A stretch of DNA of 64,000 nucleotides. Source: Calocera cornea HHB12733. Its lineage: Eukaryota; Basidiomycota; Dacrymycetes; Dacrymycetales; Dacrymycetaceae. The position numbers and the translations under genes were made by a program. Below the pieces are notes generated by a model. That model worked only from the letters and a program-made list of their open reading frames with translations, did not search any database and was not told where the DNA came from. The stretch covers positions 1 to 64,000 of the forward strand of contig KV423918.1 of assembly GCA_001632435.1 (NCBI GenBank), written 5' to 3'. Within the stretch, counting starts at the first letter, position 1; the number at the start of each line of letters is the position of its first letter. Shown in pieces: positions 11,618-22,673 of the stretch.

Positions 11618-13653
11618 TATCCCAAGGGTGCGCTATATGTTGTCAGCCAGCTGCTTGGGCAACGCATCGGGAGGAACTTGCATTTGTGAACCCTACCATT
11701 GATCAAGATGTAGTGCAAGCGCTCCCTTTCTTGCAGGACAAGGATATCATCGAGAGGATTTCCATCGACCAGCTTATCATTAATATGATCAGCTCAGCAA
11801 CTCCGCTCTATGAAGGATTGGTCCTTACTATCAGATCCGCATAATAACCTGGCAAAACCTTTCCCAGCTCATGGGGTCGCATGAAGACTAAATATCCAGA
11901 TCAGTACCTGCCGACGTTAATTCGGCTGAATCCGTATTCCACTCACGATCAGCAATGCCCTGTAAAAAATTGGTGTATAAGCAATCGTGTTCTTGCTAGG
12001 CGCGGAACAGGCCTACCGCGGTTGCTGCAAGAAGTGCTTCCATAGGTGTGAAGCCAAATAGGTTCACAAAGTGCTCGAGCTCTCTTCCATACGTCCCATG
12101 CGGCGTCCAGGCAAACCTGAAGGCTCACTATGAGAATGACCGAGCATCACAACGTAAGGAGCGCACCCATAGTCACCACCTGGGAGCAGTCGAATGCCGC
12201 GCTTCTTCATCTCCTTCACAGACTTGATTGCGCACTCAAGCTCGCGGGCGTAGCCATCCTACACGTATCGGTCAGTACACATACCGACACCGCCAATTGT
12301 GCATACCTTCTCCGCTTTCCACTTTGGATAGCCAAACTCTTCTCCCCTACCTTCCAGCTAGAGCATTATTAATACGCATCCTTCGCTAGAAAGCCGACGT
12401 GCCCACCGCCTCGATCAGAAACTTTGGAAGTTGTCAGAAGCGAAGCCACGCACTAGGGTGCTGAGAAGAACTTACAGCATGTGAAGGAGCAACCCAATGT
12501 TTGTGCTTATTGGCTTCTAACATATCGAGAGCTTCCTCATCCAAGAAAGAGGCGTGATAGATAATGTCCACCCCCCATCTGACGGACATCTTGACGGAAT
12601 CGTTTGCGCGCGCATGAGAGCACACTCGCTTTCCATTTGCGTGAGCGGCATCCACGGCGGCTTTGGTTTCTTCGTCGGTATAGAAGTTTTGGTCCGCGGG
12701 GAGATCCTCTAGGATCTGAAACACACAGTCAAGAACGGTTTTCTTCGTCAAACGGAATCAGACGGACCGCTTCACCAGACATGGAAAGCTTAATCTGATC
12801 AGCGCCAAGCGCTACCATCTTCACTATCATGGAACCGTCAAAGAGGCGGCGAATCGGAGAAACAAGCCAACGCACGAGCAGCGGCTCTCATTTCTTCAGG
12901 CCCATCAGCAAAGGCAGTGATACTCTCCTCGAGGGCACCATCGCTCCTTGCGATCTCCATTCCATTTGCAAGACAACGAGGTCCTGCGATGTCCCCCGCG
13001 TTGATCGCATCCCGGACTACACAGTCCAGCCGGGCTTTCGCGGACGCTGCGCCGAGACACATGGTATACTAGAAGCAGGAGTCCCGCACTGCTTCAGTAC
13101 CCTGACCATGTGCAAGTGGAGGAGCAACTCACCCCACTGTCCAGATAGGTACGGGCGGCGCGCATGGCGAAAATCGTGTGTTCCTCAAGAGGCAATCTGC
13201 TCAGACTTCCAAGATCTGGCGCATTGTTCCAGCTAGTGGGAGTCAAGATCGGAAAGTTATCGTAGTGTGTCGGCCACTCACGAGAAATGGGCATGTGCCT
13301 CGCCCAATCCACTCATGAGGGTTTTTCCTTTCCCGTCAATGATGCGAGCATGGGGGTAGGCAGCCCGCACATCGACGTCGTCGATCTCCGGTGCGACCTG
13401 TGCGATACGTTCCCCCTTGATAAGGACGGCACCCGGCCATGGAAGCGAACCGGTGGAATCGAAGATCTGGACATTGTGGAATAGGATCACGCTCTGTCCA
13501 GGACAAAGGTCAGGGCAGCTTCAACTGACAGAATGACGAGCTTACATTGGCATCCGTACCCCTGAGCTTGTATTCCGCCGGCAACAACGGGGAATCAGCG
13601 TAAGGGTTGGCATTAACCGGTTTTGTTTCGGAATCGATGCTTGGTCCAGACAT
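11618..13653 (-). CDS. Metal-dependent amidohydrolase (imidazolonepropionase-like family)
   Basis: Belongs to the TIM-barrel amidohydrolases that hydrolyse amide or peptide-like bonds with one or two metals. The N-terminal beta-sandwich strand FHNVQIFDSTG leads to the first metal site HAH in LGEAHAHFS (near 13290). The next pieces are SWNNAPDLGSL and GPRCLANGMEIAR. Further metal-binding histidines are in VCSHARANDSV and IIYHASFLDEEAL, and the terminal Asp in LLPGGDYG. The C-terminal part is GFTPMEALLAAT, then ELGKVLPGYYADLI spliced to LVDGNPLDD, ending with HYILINGRVHK plus a short tail. About nine small introns are inferred. The start at 13653 (MSGPSIDSE) is the first in-frame ATG; no secretion signal is seen. 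Relatives include prolidase-like and ochratoxin-amidase-like enzymes, so the substrate is open. Confidence 0.85.
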
Positions 13654-15238
13654 GATGCAGGGAGCGATAGAGGTTAGGTTTGTATCCGAGTTCAATTGCT
13701 GGTATGACAGCAATATATACTCAATACCATTGTGGAGCTCACTTTTTGCCGACTGCACAACGAAACATCTTTAGTGGAGAGAGTTGCTTCGCGAGCGTAG
13801 AAGTGAGGATGGGTTAACTAATCTAGTAGGCTAGTGCGTGTCCTTCAATAGATGAGCCGCCTTAGGCCGCGGCATATGACAGACTGTTGAAGACCCGTGA
13901 CCTGGTTGAGTGCAGCAGAAGGGACACATGTGCGGTACATTCTAGCGTACAGATCGGCAAAGGTAGAACCAGTACGTGAGCCAGCGCAGAGCAGGAGCCA
14001 CCGGCAGTAGTGCAGACAGTGCTCCAGAGTGGTTATGTTGAGCGGTCACGGACTTGTTTCGCAGTCATCGCGTCCGGTAATGTACTGCAGCGCGCGACGA
14101 CAGAAAAGGAATGCAGTTCGATTCAGGCGACAGTTTGGCGCGGCTGAAAGCGGGAAATGCGGTGTTGCGGAGAATGCCGATGATAAGGTCGCTCCGGTGG
14201 GGAATGTGATTCTTCGGCCATGCAAGGGTCTACCTGGCCCACCGAGCCGGATAGACGTTGGTAGCCCATTCACTGGGCAGGCATTAGAAATGTCCTATCG
14301 TGGGCTGTCCTCGTTGCAATGGTGCCATTGCCAAAAGGACGTCCTTCATTGCTGACGCGTCCCACGGCGCAGCATCAGGCACGTTGCAAAAAGTGCCAGC
14401 TCTGCAGCATTCCTTGCCGTGCAGGGTCTGCATTTTCAGGCTCAAAGGCAAAGATGGCCAGCAAAACCCGTCGACCGGAGGTAACGTCACCAAGCCAGCG
14501 CGAACCAAATTAAGCTTGGCTATTAATGCAATTTTGTCTTTGAGACACGTGCGAAGTTGTGAAGGGCTTCACTGTTGAGAACGCTGATGAAATCGATCCC
14601 TGCATTCCGGTTGCGTTACAAATCGTCCACTGCGGAGATCCCCCCCTGGGTTCTGTGTCTGATTCAATGGCGAGCTTGATTGTGGCAGAGCCCATACATA
14701 ACATCGACGCTACTGAAGCGGTCCGACCGGTGCCAGTGCCCTGAGTGGAGTCAACCCGTGCCGATACTTGATGTTGACCAGAGAGTGGGTTGGTGATAGA
14801 AAGCCGACCTAAATGCGATAATCGAATTTGACTAGAGGAGCTCGAGTAATTGATCGGACGTCAGCGGGAAGGCCCGCATTGTATTCTCGCCGGTCTAACG
14901 GGCGATGACGGAAACACGGTGTATACTCTGCCTCATGTTTCCCACCGGTCGGGATGGGGCGAAAAAGGCTGAATGGAAGGGGTGACGATTGGATAGACCA
15001 AAATGGGTTGCGAAGAGCAAAGATCTGGCACGGTCGGGGCGCGCCTTTTACGGGCGTGCGTGTGTCTAACAATTTGCCCCCGCATCAGGCACGTGCGAGG
15101 GCTCATAGCGCGGTCGCCGCGCCAAATGCGCCCATTGGCCAAGGGTTCCTCTGTGGGCTCTACTATGTCATATACAAGTACCCATATCGCCTTCACTTTT
15201 GCTTACTCTGCGTTTCCTCTCCTCTTTCTCCCAGCTTG
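13654..15238. other. 1.6 kb divergent intergenic region
   Basis: Lies between the start codons of the amidohydrolase (-) and the IP6 kinase (+). Both strands were read; short open frames exist but have no family similarity, no plausible splice continuity and no codon bias like the neighbours. It is by far the longest gene-free stretch here and could hold long 5' leaders, an unrecognised short gene or a non-coding RNA. Confidence 0.5.
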
Positions 15239-18200
15239 ATGGTCGACCCGACATTTGCATGTCCATGTCTGAACGTCAGGCTATACGAGCAACCAATAGA
15301 CGACGCCAGTGTTGCGCAAGACACGGTGGTGGAGGTCCATTGGCGGAGGGTCTTCGTTGGTCATGACGGCGTCCAAACAGTGTGTTTCTGCGCTGGTTGA
15401 GCGCGTAGAGACCAAATACTCACCCATATCACAGACGCACGCCGACTTAACCATGAGCACGCGATTAGCGGTCCAGCCACCATTGGGACAGGATCGCTAC
15501 GCGAAGCGCTCGACATTGCTGACTTGCCTCGCATGTCGAACGCCTGTGTACCGCGCAGTGCAAACGCTATCCTGGCCGTTGGATAGCGCTGCGGGGAGCT
15601 CCGCGACCGCTTCTGGGAGGGACTTCGCTGAGAACGACGTACCGAGAAGTGCCGATGGGTGGATAGAGGTGAACCTTGGAACTCCGGGGTGTATCGTAAG
15701 CATTACTTGTGCGGTGGTCCTCAGCTTGCATGCTGACCAAAGTAATGAAGACCAATGTATCCATGGAAGCTGCTAAATCCTCGCCACGATTCTCATCTGC
15801 ATTCTCTCTGCTCCTGCCAGACTCGGTCGCAGCCGCCCAGGCGGACGATGACACACCGAGCGGACCCGTTGAGCTCGGCTTCCCTCAGCTACCCGTACTG
15901 TTCCCACCATCCTCTCAAACGCCGTCAGACCCCGTGTTTCAACACCTCGTCGCTATTGCTAGCGCAGCTTTTCAGAAGGAACGAAGAAAGGAAGAAGAAG
16001 AGCTCTCTAATCTCATCCGGCAACGCGTAAAGAGGCTACAACTCCTCCGGGCAAGACTTCGTCGAGAGGTCGAAACGCTTTGGTCATCGTGGCACGATGT
16101 GCGGCAAAGTGTCTCTGCATTCTCGCACAACGAGGACGAACTCCACCACGACAGCGAGGGCGATACACGAGCTGCCTCGTCGATGTCCTCACATAGCGAC
16201 CGACATAGACCCTGGGCAACTCCGCGCGACCATTCGAACGAGCACCAACAATCGATGTCACGCAAAGGCTCTTCTGCGTCTCTTCTAGCGCGGTCATTGC
16301 GGTCCGGAGGATATATCTATCATTCTGGATCGCAATCGCAATGGGAGTCTGATTCTCAGTATGATGAGGAGTCGGAATCTGCGGACTTGTCCTTACCAAC
16401 TACTCCCGATGAAGACCACTCCGGCGAACCGGTCGAGTACTCTATGGCCATGCCACATATTCGCTCAGCCAACAACAACGCACGGTTCGAGGAAGGGTTG
16501 TCATTACGACTGGGACGTATGAACACTGTGCCTATTAGGAGAGCTGTTTCGCGTAGCAAGCCATCCCTGACCACGAAGTCCTCACGAGAGCGGGAGCACC
16601 ATCAAAGAAGCACTCCGGACATTCTTCGCGATGTGGAAGGTCGCGATGACACAACTTCAGCGCGGGGTCGAAGCCGTCCTAATTCGCGCGGGGGCTCCTC
16701 CCGCGAGCGCCACCCTTACGAACGTGATCGTACACCCAATGGACGATCGAGTGTAGAAGGCAGGCCCAGGCGAAGTTCGAGTGACCGTTCTCTTCGAGAA
16801 GGGTCCTGGTCAGACCACGCTACATCCCAGGTTTGGGACCACCCTCGCGCACTGCAGAGTGCCTTGCATATATCAACCTCAAACGTCAACGGCGACCACT
16901 ACAGCCCTGAGGAGGAGCCGATCTTCGACATGGATGGTCCCAACAGCGGCAGGTGGCTTCGGCCTGTACCGTTGCGCCCGTTTCGAAACAAGGTTGGGGG
17001 CCACAGTGCTATCTACAAGTTTACTAAGCGCGCTGTGTGCAAGGTGAGCAATGCGTTTATAGTTCTCTTGTCGCACTTTTAACTCGGCTGCAGCCTCTTG
17101 CCAGCAGGGAGAATGTCTTCTATGAGGCGGTGGAGCGTGAAGCGCCAGCTTTGCTTGCGTTCATTCCCAGGTATCTCGGTGTCATGCTTGTCAACTACCG
17201 GCGGGTCCATCACCACGCGCATCATATGGACGACGAGCGTGACGTTGGCCATCTCGAAGACAGCAATTCTCCATCGAGCGCTGAGCACGCGCAAGCTCTC
17301 GTTCGACCTGGCATGCATCAAGTCTGGTCAAGTAGTGTCGTACGCGAGCCTGTACTACTGCCATCGTCAAGCGCTCAACAACATTTGGAGACGTCGTCGC
17401 ATCCAGGCACCCCTCCTGTTGACGAGGCACAGGAAGAAGAGCTCCCGGAGGTAGTCTTGCAGCAAAACATACACATGCTTCCTCCCTGGTTACTTGCAGC
17501 CCCGACAGCTCCACCCCCACTGTCACCACGCAAGTCGGTCTCGGGCCAAAACACGGCTTCCAACACGCCTCGGCCGTCACCCCGACCCGAATCTTGGGGC
17601 TTATCGAGGTCGTTCGCCTTAGGTGGCTTACCAGTAAAGGACTCAGAGGCGGAAGTGGACTTCGCTCAGAAGCCAGTGGCTAGGAGCGCGAGCCCCGATG
17701 GGGTGCCTTTCGAAGAGGAACGGACTCGTGAAAGAATGCGGCGGCAATTGTCGATGACAAATACGGCCAGCTCGACTGTTCTCCCAGAGGCTCCACAGGC
17801 GCCTCCCACGTCCAGCCAAAGTCAAGCCTTTGTGGGAGGCTTGGGCACGACCGTTGTCAATGCCCGCCTTAGGGATCATGTCTTCAGTACCATCATGCGG
17901 CGGTACCGGAAGAAGGCGGCCGATGCCGCGAGAAAGATCAAGACGGACCGAGTCAGGACTGATGCGACCCATACCGAGGCGTCTGGTGATTCTGAAGACC
18001 CGAGTCCCACGAACTGGAGTGGAAAAGGTGCCATGGGCAGGCTGCTACAGGAAGAGCATCATCTCAGGCGTGTACAGAGTGCTGGCCACCTCCAGAGCCA
18101 CATGCAATCGAAAAACTCTGAAGCGCCTGGCGTTTTCGGTGAGATGGAGGACGTGGAGGGCTTGGTGGCTGACTATCAGCGGAAGCCGCCCTTGTCTGGC

Positions 18201-19328
18201 GAAGGCTTCCGCAAAAGTCGGAAGACCATGACGACCGAGGCTGCTGTCAACGGCATACATACCCCGCTGGACTCACCAGCGATTTCCGTTCCGCCACCGA
18301 ACGAGCCACAAGTCACCCGCCAAGAACATTTTATTCTCCTCGAAGATCTGACCGGGCGATTGAGAAAGCCTTGTGTATGCGATCTGAAGATGGGTACGAG
18401 ACAGTATGGTGTCGACGCTCTGCCCGCCAAGAAAAAGAGTCAACGAGCGAAGTGCGATCGCACGACCAGCCGAACACTGGGCGTGCGAATCTGTGGCATG
18501 CAGGCCTGGGATAAACTCAAAGGCGCCTTCTACTCTCAGGACAAGTATATTGGGCGGAAGATCAAGACAGAGGAATTCCCCAGTTCCCTGGCGCGCTTCT
18601 TATACGATGGCGAGAAGCTGTTGGTTTACCACGTGCCCCCGATGATCCAGAAGCTGTGTTCTTTGGCTCGCCTTATCAGCCAGCTCAAAGGCTATCGCTT
18701 CTATGGATGCAGCCTATTGCTCTTGTACGATGGAGAGCCACAGATTCAAGAGGCTTACGCTCAGCTGGGTACCGACGCTCATTTGAAGCCGAAGCAGATC
18801 GTGTCAACGGCTTCGACAGCTTCGACAAACGGAACCGATAAACATGGGCACCATCATAATTCGAATGTCGACAAGAACGGACAGCCCGCCAAGGATCCCA
18901 GAGTCTGCAGGAAACGCAAGGGAGAACTGGATATCCGCATTGTGGATTTCGCACATACAACTACTGGAAAGGACTATATTCCTCAGCCACCTCCCTCTCC
19001 AGCTGACGGAACTGTGGATCTTTCCGCTGGTACTGGGTACGATCCTCGCATAGACCCTGTCACCGGGCTTCTATATGCGCGATTCCCTCCGCATCGACCG
19101 GAGCTTCCCGACATCGGCTTCCTGTTCGGGCTGAAGAATCTTATCGGCGTCTTAGAGCAACTCTGGAATGAGGAGCGGTCAAGGCGGAATCGAGCCGTGC
19201 AAGAGGGGAGGATGGCAGAAGCGGACAAGCTATCACCCTTACCCCGAGATGGACGCGAGATTTTCGACACCGTATTTGGGAGACCGGACAAGCCGGGAAT
19301 GGTGGTCGATGGTTACATATCCACATAA
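15239..19328 (+). CDS. KCS1: Inositol hexakisphosphate kinase (Kcs1 type) with a long N-terminal extension
   Basis: Makes inositol pyrophosphates (5-IP7) from IP6, which signal phosphate and energy status. The kinase part starts near 17000 with VGGHSAIYKFTKRAVCK, spliced to RENVFYEAVEREAP and FIPRYLGVM. The IPK-family motif PCVCDLKMGTRQYG is near 18370, followed by CGMQAW, GCSLLLLYDG, and the metal-binding DFAHTT near 18945. The ~450 residues before the kinase include an N-terminal module with CPC (in PTFACPCLNVRLYE) and CLAC (in LTCLACRTPVYR), which looks metal-binding, and a Ser/Arg-rich disordered stretch. Two introns separate the first modules. Total length is roughly 1,300 residues. The N-terminal half is duplicated in the gene at 61815. 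Confidence 0.92.
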
Positions 19329-19775
19329 TGACGTTCACGCAAGCACTTTCGTTTTCGTTCCACGCAAGCAACATCCCCGTGTACATATAGTTATGAGCAT
19401 AACTTACTTGGATCCCATTTAGTAGTGTTCTTTATCGGGTACCGCTTTTCGCAGCAGTCTTCGCATGATCTGTTCTAGATAACCCACGCAAGTCATCTCT
19501 ATTGCTCCATGACTCCAGGCGGATAGAGGTGTCACTTCCAGAGATCGCACAGTTGGGGCAGTTGGGTCTGGGTGCGAACAGAGCTTCGAAAAGGCTCCGT
19601 GTACATTTTCGGGTTGCGCGTCACTTCTGCGCGCGAGTGGTCTGCTCGGCCCGTCCACCAACCCCTCCCACCGCTCCCTGTCCGTCGATCTCCCCTTTCC
19701 GTCAGTCTCCTAAAATAGTCGACTCTTCTGCTCGACGACGGGCCCCTGCCTACTCCTATCACTTTCTTGCCCACC
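19329..19775. promoter_or_regulatory. Intergenic region upstream of TOM20
   Basis: About 450 bases contain the 3' end of the kinase transcript and the TOM20 promoter. The start codon context CCCACCATGG at 19771-19780 is a strong initiation context. No further element is clear. Confidence 0.45.
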
Positions 19776-20585
19776 ATGGTCAGCAAGGTGATTCAGTACA
19801 CGACTATCGTGTTCATCTCCACCGTCGCAATAAGCAGCATCGCCTACGCCGCATGGTGGGACTCCAAACGCCGAAACGACCCTGCCTTCCGAAAGAAGAT
19901 ACGTAAGTAATGCATATCGGCAGTACGAGATGATGCTCAGCGTGCAATACAGGGAAGGAGCACAAGAGGATCCACAAGCATGCGAAAGCTGCCGAAGAGC
20001 GGGCTAAACAACAGCAAACGGAGGATTTGAAGGAGGCGCTCGAAATGATCAAGGTTGAGCCTGTGCCACCAACCGCCGAGGAACGCGAGCAATACTTTAT
20101 GCAGCATGTCGGGGTGGGCGAGCAGCTTTCTGTCCAGGGTATGTGGATTGTTCCCCTTTCCTGCTGTCCTTACTGACTGAGTTGCCCCAGGACCCGCATT
20201 CTATGTCCCGGCAGCGCTGTCTTTCTATCGCGCGCTGCGCGTCTATCCTTCCCCTGTGGAGCTTATTATGATCTACCAAAAGACGGTTCCGGAACCCATA
20301 TTCAAAATTGTGATGGACCTCACCAGCATGGACGTGAGTACGACTACCGTGGCTGCCGATCTAGGGGTAGACGATGATGCACCTACGTCTACTGCGGGTG
20401 CTGCATCTGGTGCGAGGTCTGCGTCCTCCACGTCTTCCGCCACCCGTCGTGGCGCTCGCAAAGGCGCAAGCGCGAGCGGCGCCAGTGGGGACGAGCGCTC
20501 GGAGGCATCCTCCCAAGAGTGGGAGACACTTACCGACCCCGGCTCGCACGGTGCCTCTGCCACGGTCACCCCTCCAACGGCCTGA
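19776..20585 (+). CDS. TOM20: Mitochondrial import receptor subunit Tom20
   Basis: Outer-membrane receptor of the TOM complex that recognises presequences. Exons 19776-19902, 19953-20138 and 20191-20585 join in phase. The N-terminus has one membrane anchor (IQYTTIVFISTVAISSIAY) followed by the basic DSKRRNDPAFRKKIRKEHKR. The cytosolic domain contains QLSVQGPAFYVPAALSFYRA, ALRVYPSPVEL and IYQKTVPEPIFKIV, the TPR-like receptor fold. After LTSMD a Ser/Ala-rich, disordered tail (VSTTTVAADLG to VTPPTA) runs to the stop at 20583. A consensus donor GTGAGT directly after the LTSMD codons (20334) would remove this tail, and in the same phase could connect to the following SET exons. Confidence 0.93.
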
Positions 20586-20725
20586 GCAAGCGCTAGAGCT
20601 GGTGGGAAGTATGTGGACTCCATGCATCATCATGCGCGTCGCCGGACTACTATCGGCGATGCGCCATCTCGTCTTCTACTTCTTCTTCTGTTTGCTCTGT
20701 TTCCAATATGTGCAATGTTGATCTA

Positions 20726-22245
20726 ATGCAATGCTTTTGTGCTCCCCCCTCTCCTTTGATCCACGTCCTTCAGACTCGGGAGCGCGCAGAAGGTGAGCAC
20801 GGCGCCCCCTTCGTCTGTGCATGTAGGGCTTAACAGCACGTAAGGATATTACCACTACTTTCCACCGCCATATATGAATGTCGAGGTAAAGCAAATTCTT
20901 CAGCTGGGAGAACCGGGAGAATCAGAGAAGGGCCCTCGGAGAATCGTCCTCGTTGCTACCAAAGATTTGCAGCCTGGTGAGGAAATATACAAGGTGAAGG
21001 ACACTGACTGTCGCCTGAAAGTCCGTCTTGACATTCCGAGCAGGAACATCCGGTGGTTGCCCAACTAGACATGGATCTCGAGGTTGTTCTTTTGCTGTAT
21101 CTCTGTCAAAAGTATGGAAACTGAACTCCGTGTAGGGTACTTCACGATACTGCTCACATTGTTTCAAGGAGATCTTGCCCTTCCAGTCTCTGAGCCCGGT
21201 GCACGACCTTCTCTTGTCGACATACTGCTCAGGAGAGTGCGAAATGTTAGCAAGCACTCAATCTCAGAACCTGCTCTTCGGCCGTGGTCCACGGGTACCC
21301 GATGGAGTTGCCCTGGATCAGAAGGAGCGGAGTGAAGAAGCCGAGATCGAGCGACGGGCTTATCAGCAAGCGTTCGCTGACTTTCTGAAAGCTTCCAATT
21401 GGACGCAGGTCTTGTTGGTTGCTCGATTCTGCGCAAGGCAGGTTGCAGAAGAAGTGAAGAAGCTCGAACCTCAACCTCTCAGCTTGCTGGAGCGTTCGCG
21501 TCTTCCTGAACCGGCTGCTGGCTCACCAAACTATACCTTCTTTGATCACGTGGAGCGATTGAAATACCTTGATATCAAGCCGATTGAGATGGTGATGCTG
21601 GAAAATCATCTTCTCAAAGATGTTCTGAGCAAGGCCGTCGATGGCTTGGAGGAGCTTGTGTCCCTGGACAAGTACTTGATGATGAAGGGAAAGATGGCTT
21701 ATAATGCAATCGGTGTGGCTTTCGCAGGCGGACGGGATGACAAGGTATGTCGTGTCGACTGATGGTCGAATTTTGCATCTGATGTTGTTTGCAGCCGGAG
21801 CCGAAGGGCCATATTGAGACCTGGGAGTGGTCGCGTACACCCTACGGTACAAACAGACAAATCGGCTCTGCTTTATACCGCGTCTCGTCAAATGTACGTT
21901 GCTATCGTCAAAGGGTAGCTACCGTATGCTGACTTGCTCATTCGCACTACATTGCAGCTCACGCACTCCTGCTCGCCTTCTGTTCGTCCAACCTTTCCAA
22001 CTGGAACAAACGAGCTCCACCTAGTTGCCAACCGCGCCATTTCCAAGGGAGAAGAGCTTACTATGGCATACACTTACACTCATGCAGACGGAGACGAGTC
22101 GGAAGAGGATGCACGTCGTAGGCGTCGCACTAGGTTGGCCAGAGGCTGGCGGTTCGCTTGCGAGTGCGAGACCTGCGCGGGAAAGAAGGAGGGGCTCCCG
22201 GGCGTCGCGACGTTGCCACAACCAATACTGGAGCACGCCATTTGA
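20726..22245 (+). CDS. SET-domain protein (SMYD-like), start uncertain
   Basis: Predicted protein-lysine methyltransferase. A 19-base exon (20774-20792, TRERAEG) joins in phase to GYYHYFPPPYMNVEV from 20845. Then come VLVATKDLQPGEEIYK, EHPVVAQLDMDLE, a Cys-rich piece TYCSGECEML, and YNAIGVAFAGGRDD. The SET core follows: RTPYGTNRQIGSALY, LTHSCSPSVRPTF (the NHS-like motif reads THS), ELHLVANRAISKGEEL and TMAYTYTH. The post-SET cysteines are in FACECETCAG. The catalytic core is therefore largely complete. The start is unresolved. An in-frame ATG at 20726 would give an independent gene without a clear domain start; alternatively the exon at 20774 is spliced from the TOM20 donor at 20334, making a Tom20-SET fusion. 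Confidence 0.72.
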
Positions 22246-22673
22246 GGCTCCAATGTACTTTCGTCGAGGCAGGTAACTCGCAGCCTGGGGCAGTGTACGA
22301 GTTGACGGTTTGTTGCGCGACGTGTGCTGTAGAGATAGGGTAGACCGCTGGACCATACCGTAGATTAGTAGATACCCGAAAACAAAGATTGATTTCAATT
22401 TTCACTTGTTGGTGAGGTTTGAAGAGGTTGGCCAACAAAAATCTTCGCGCGCACCGGGGCGCTATTATTCCGAATCCATAACTAGAACCAAAGAACTCAA
22501 TGGTGCGGGAGCAATTACGGAAGCTGTCATGTCGGAGGTGACCCTTGAATGACGCGCCTCGCGTCCTGGACGCCACCCGACCGCCCTCATTCCTTGTGCA
22601 TATACCGCCATCTTGCCCCCTTTACGTTCGAAGTCTGACCTCTAACTTGACACATTAACGACCCTCTCCCGAG
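22246..22673. promoter_or_regulatory. Intergenic region upstream of VID27
   Basis: About 430 bases between the SET gene stop and the Vid27 start; presumed terminator and promoter. Nothing distinctive was found. Confidence 0.4.

Noticed and set aside
14029..14744. Several overlapping short frames in the large intergenic gap
   Set aside because: No splice pattern joins them, no similarity, and codon use is unlike the neighbours.
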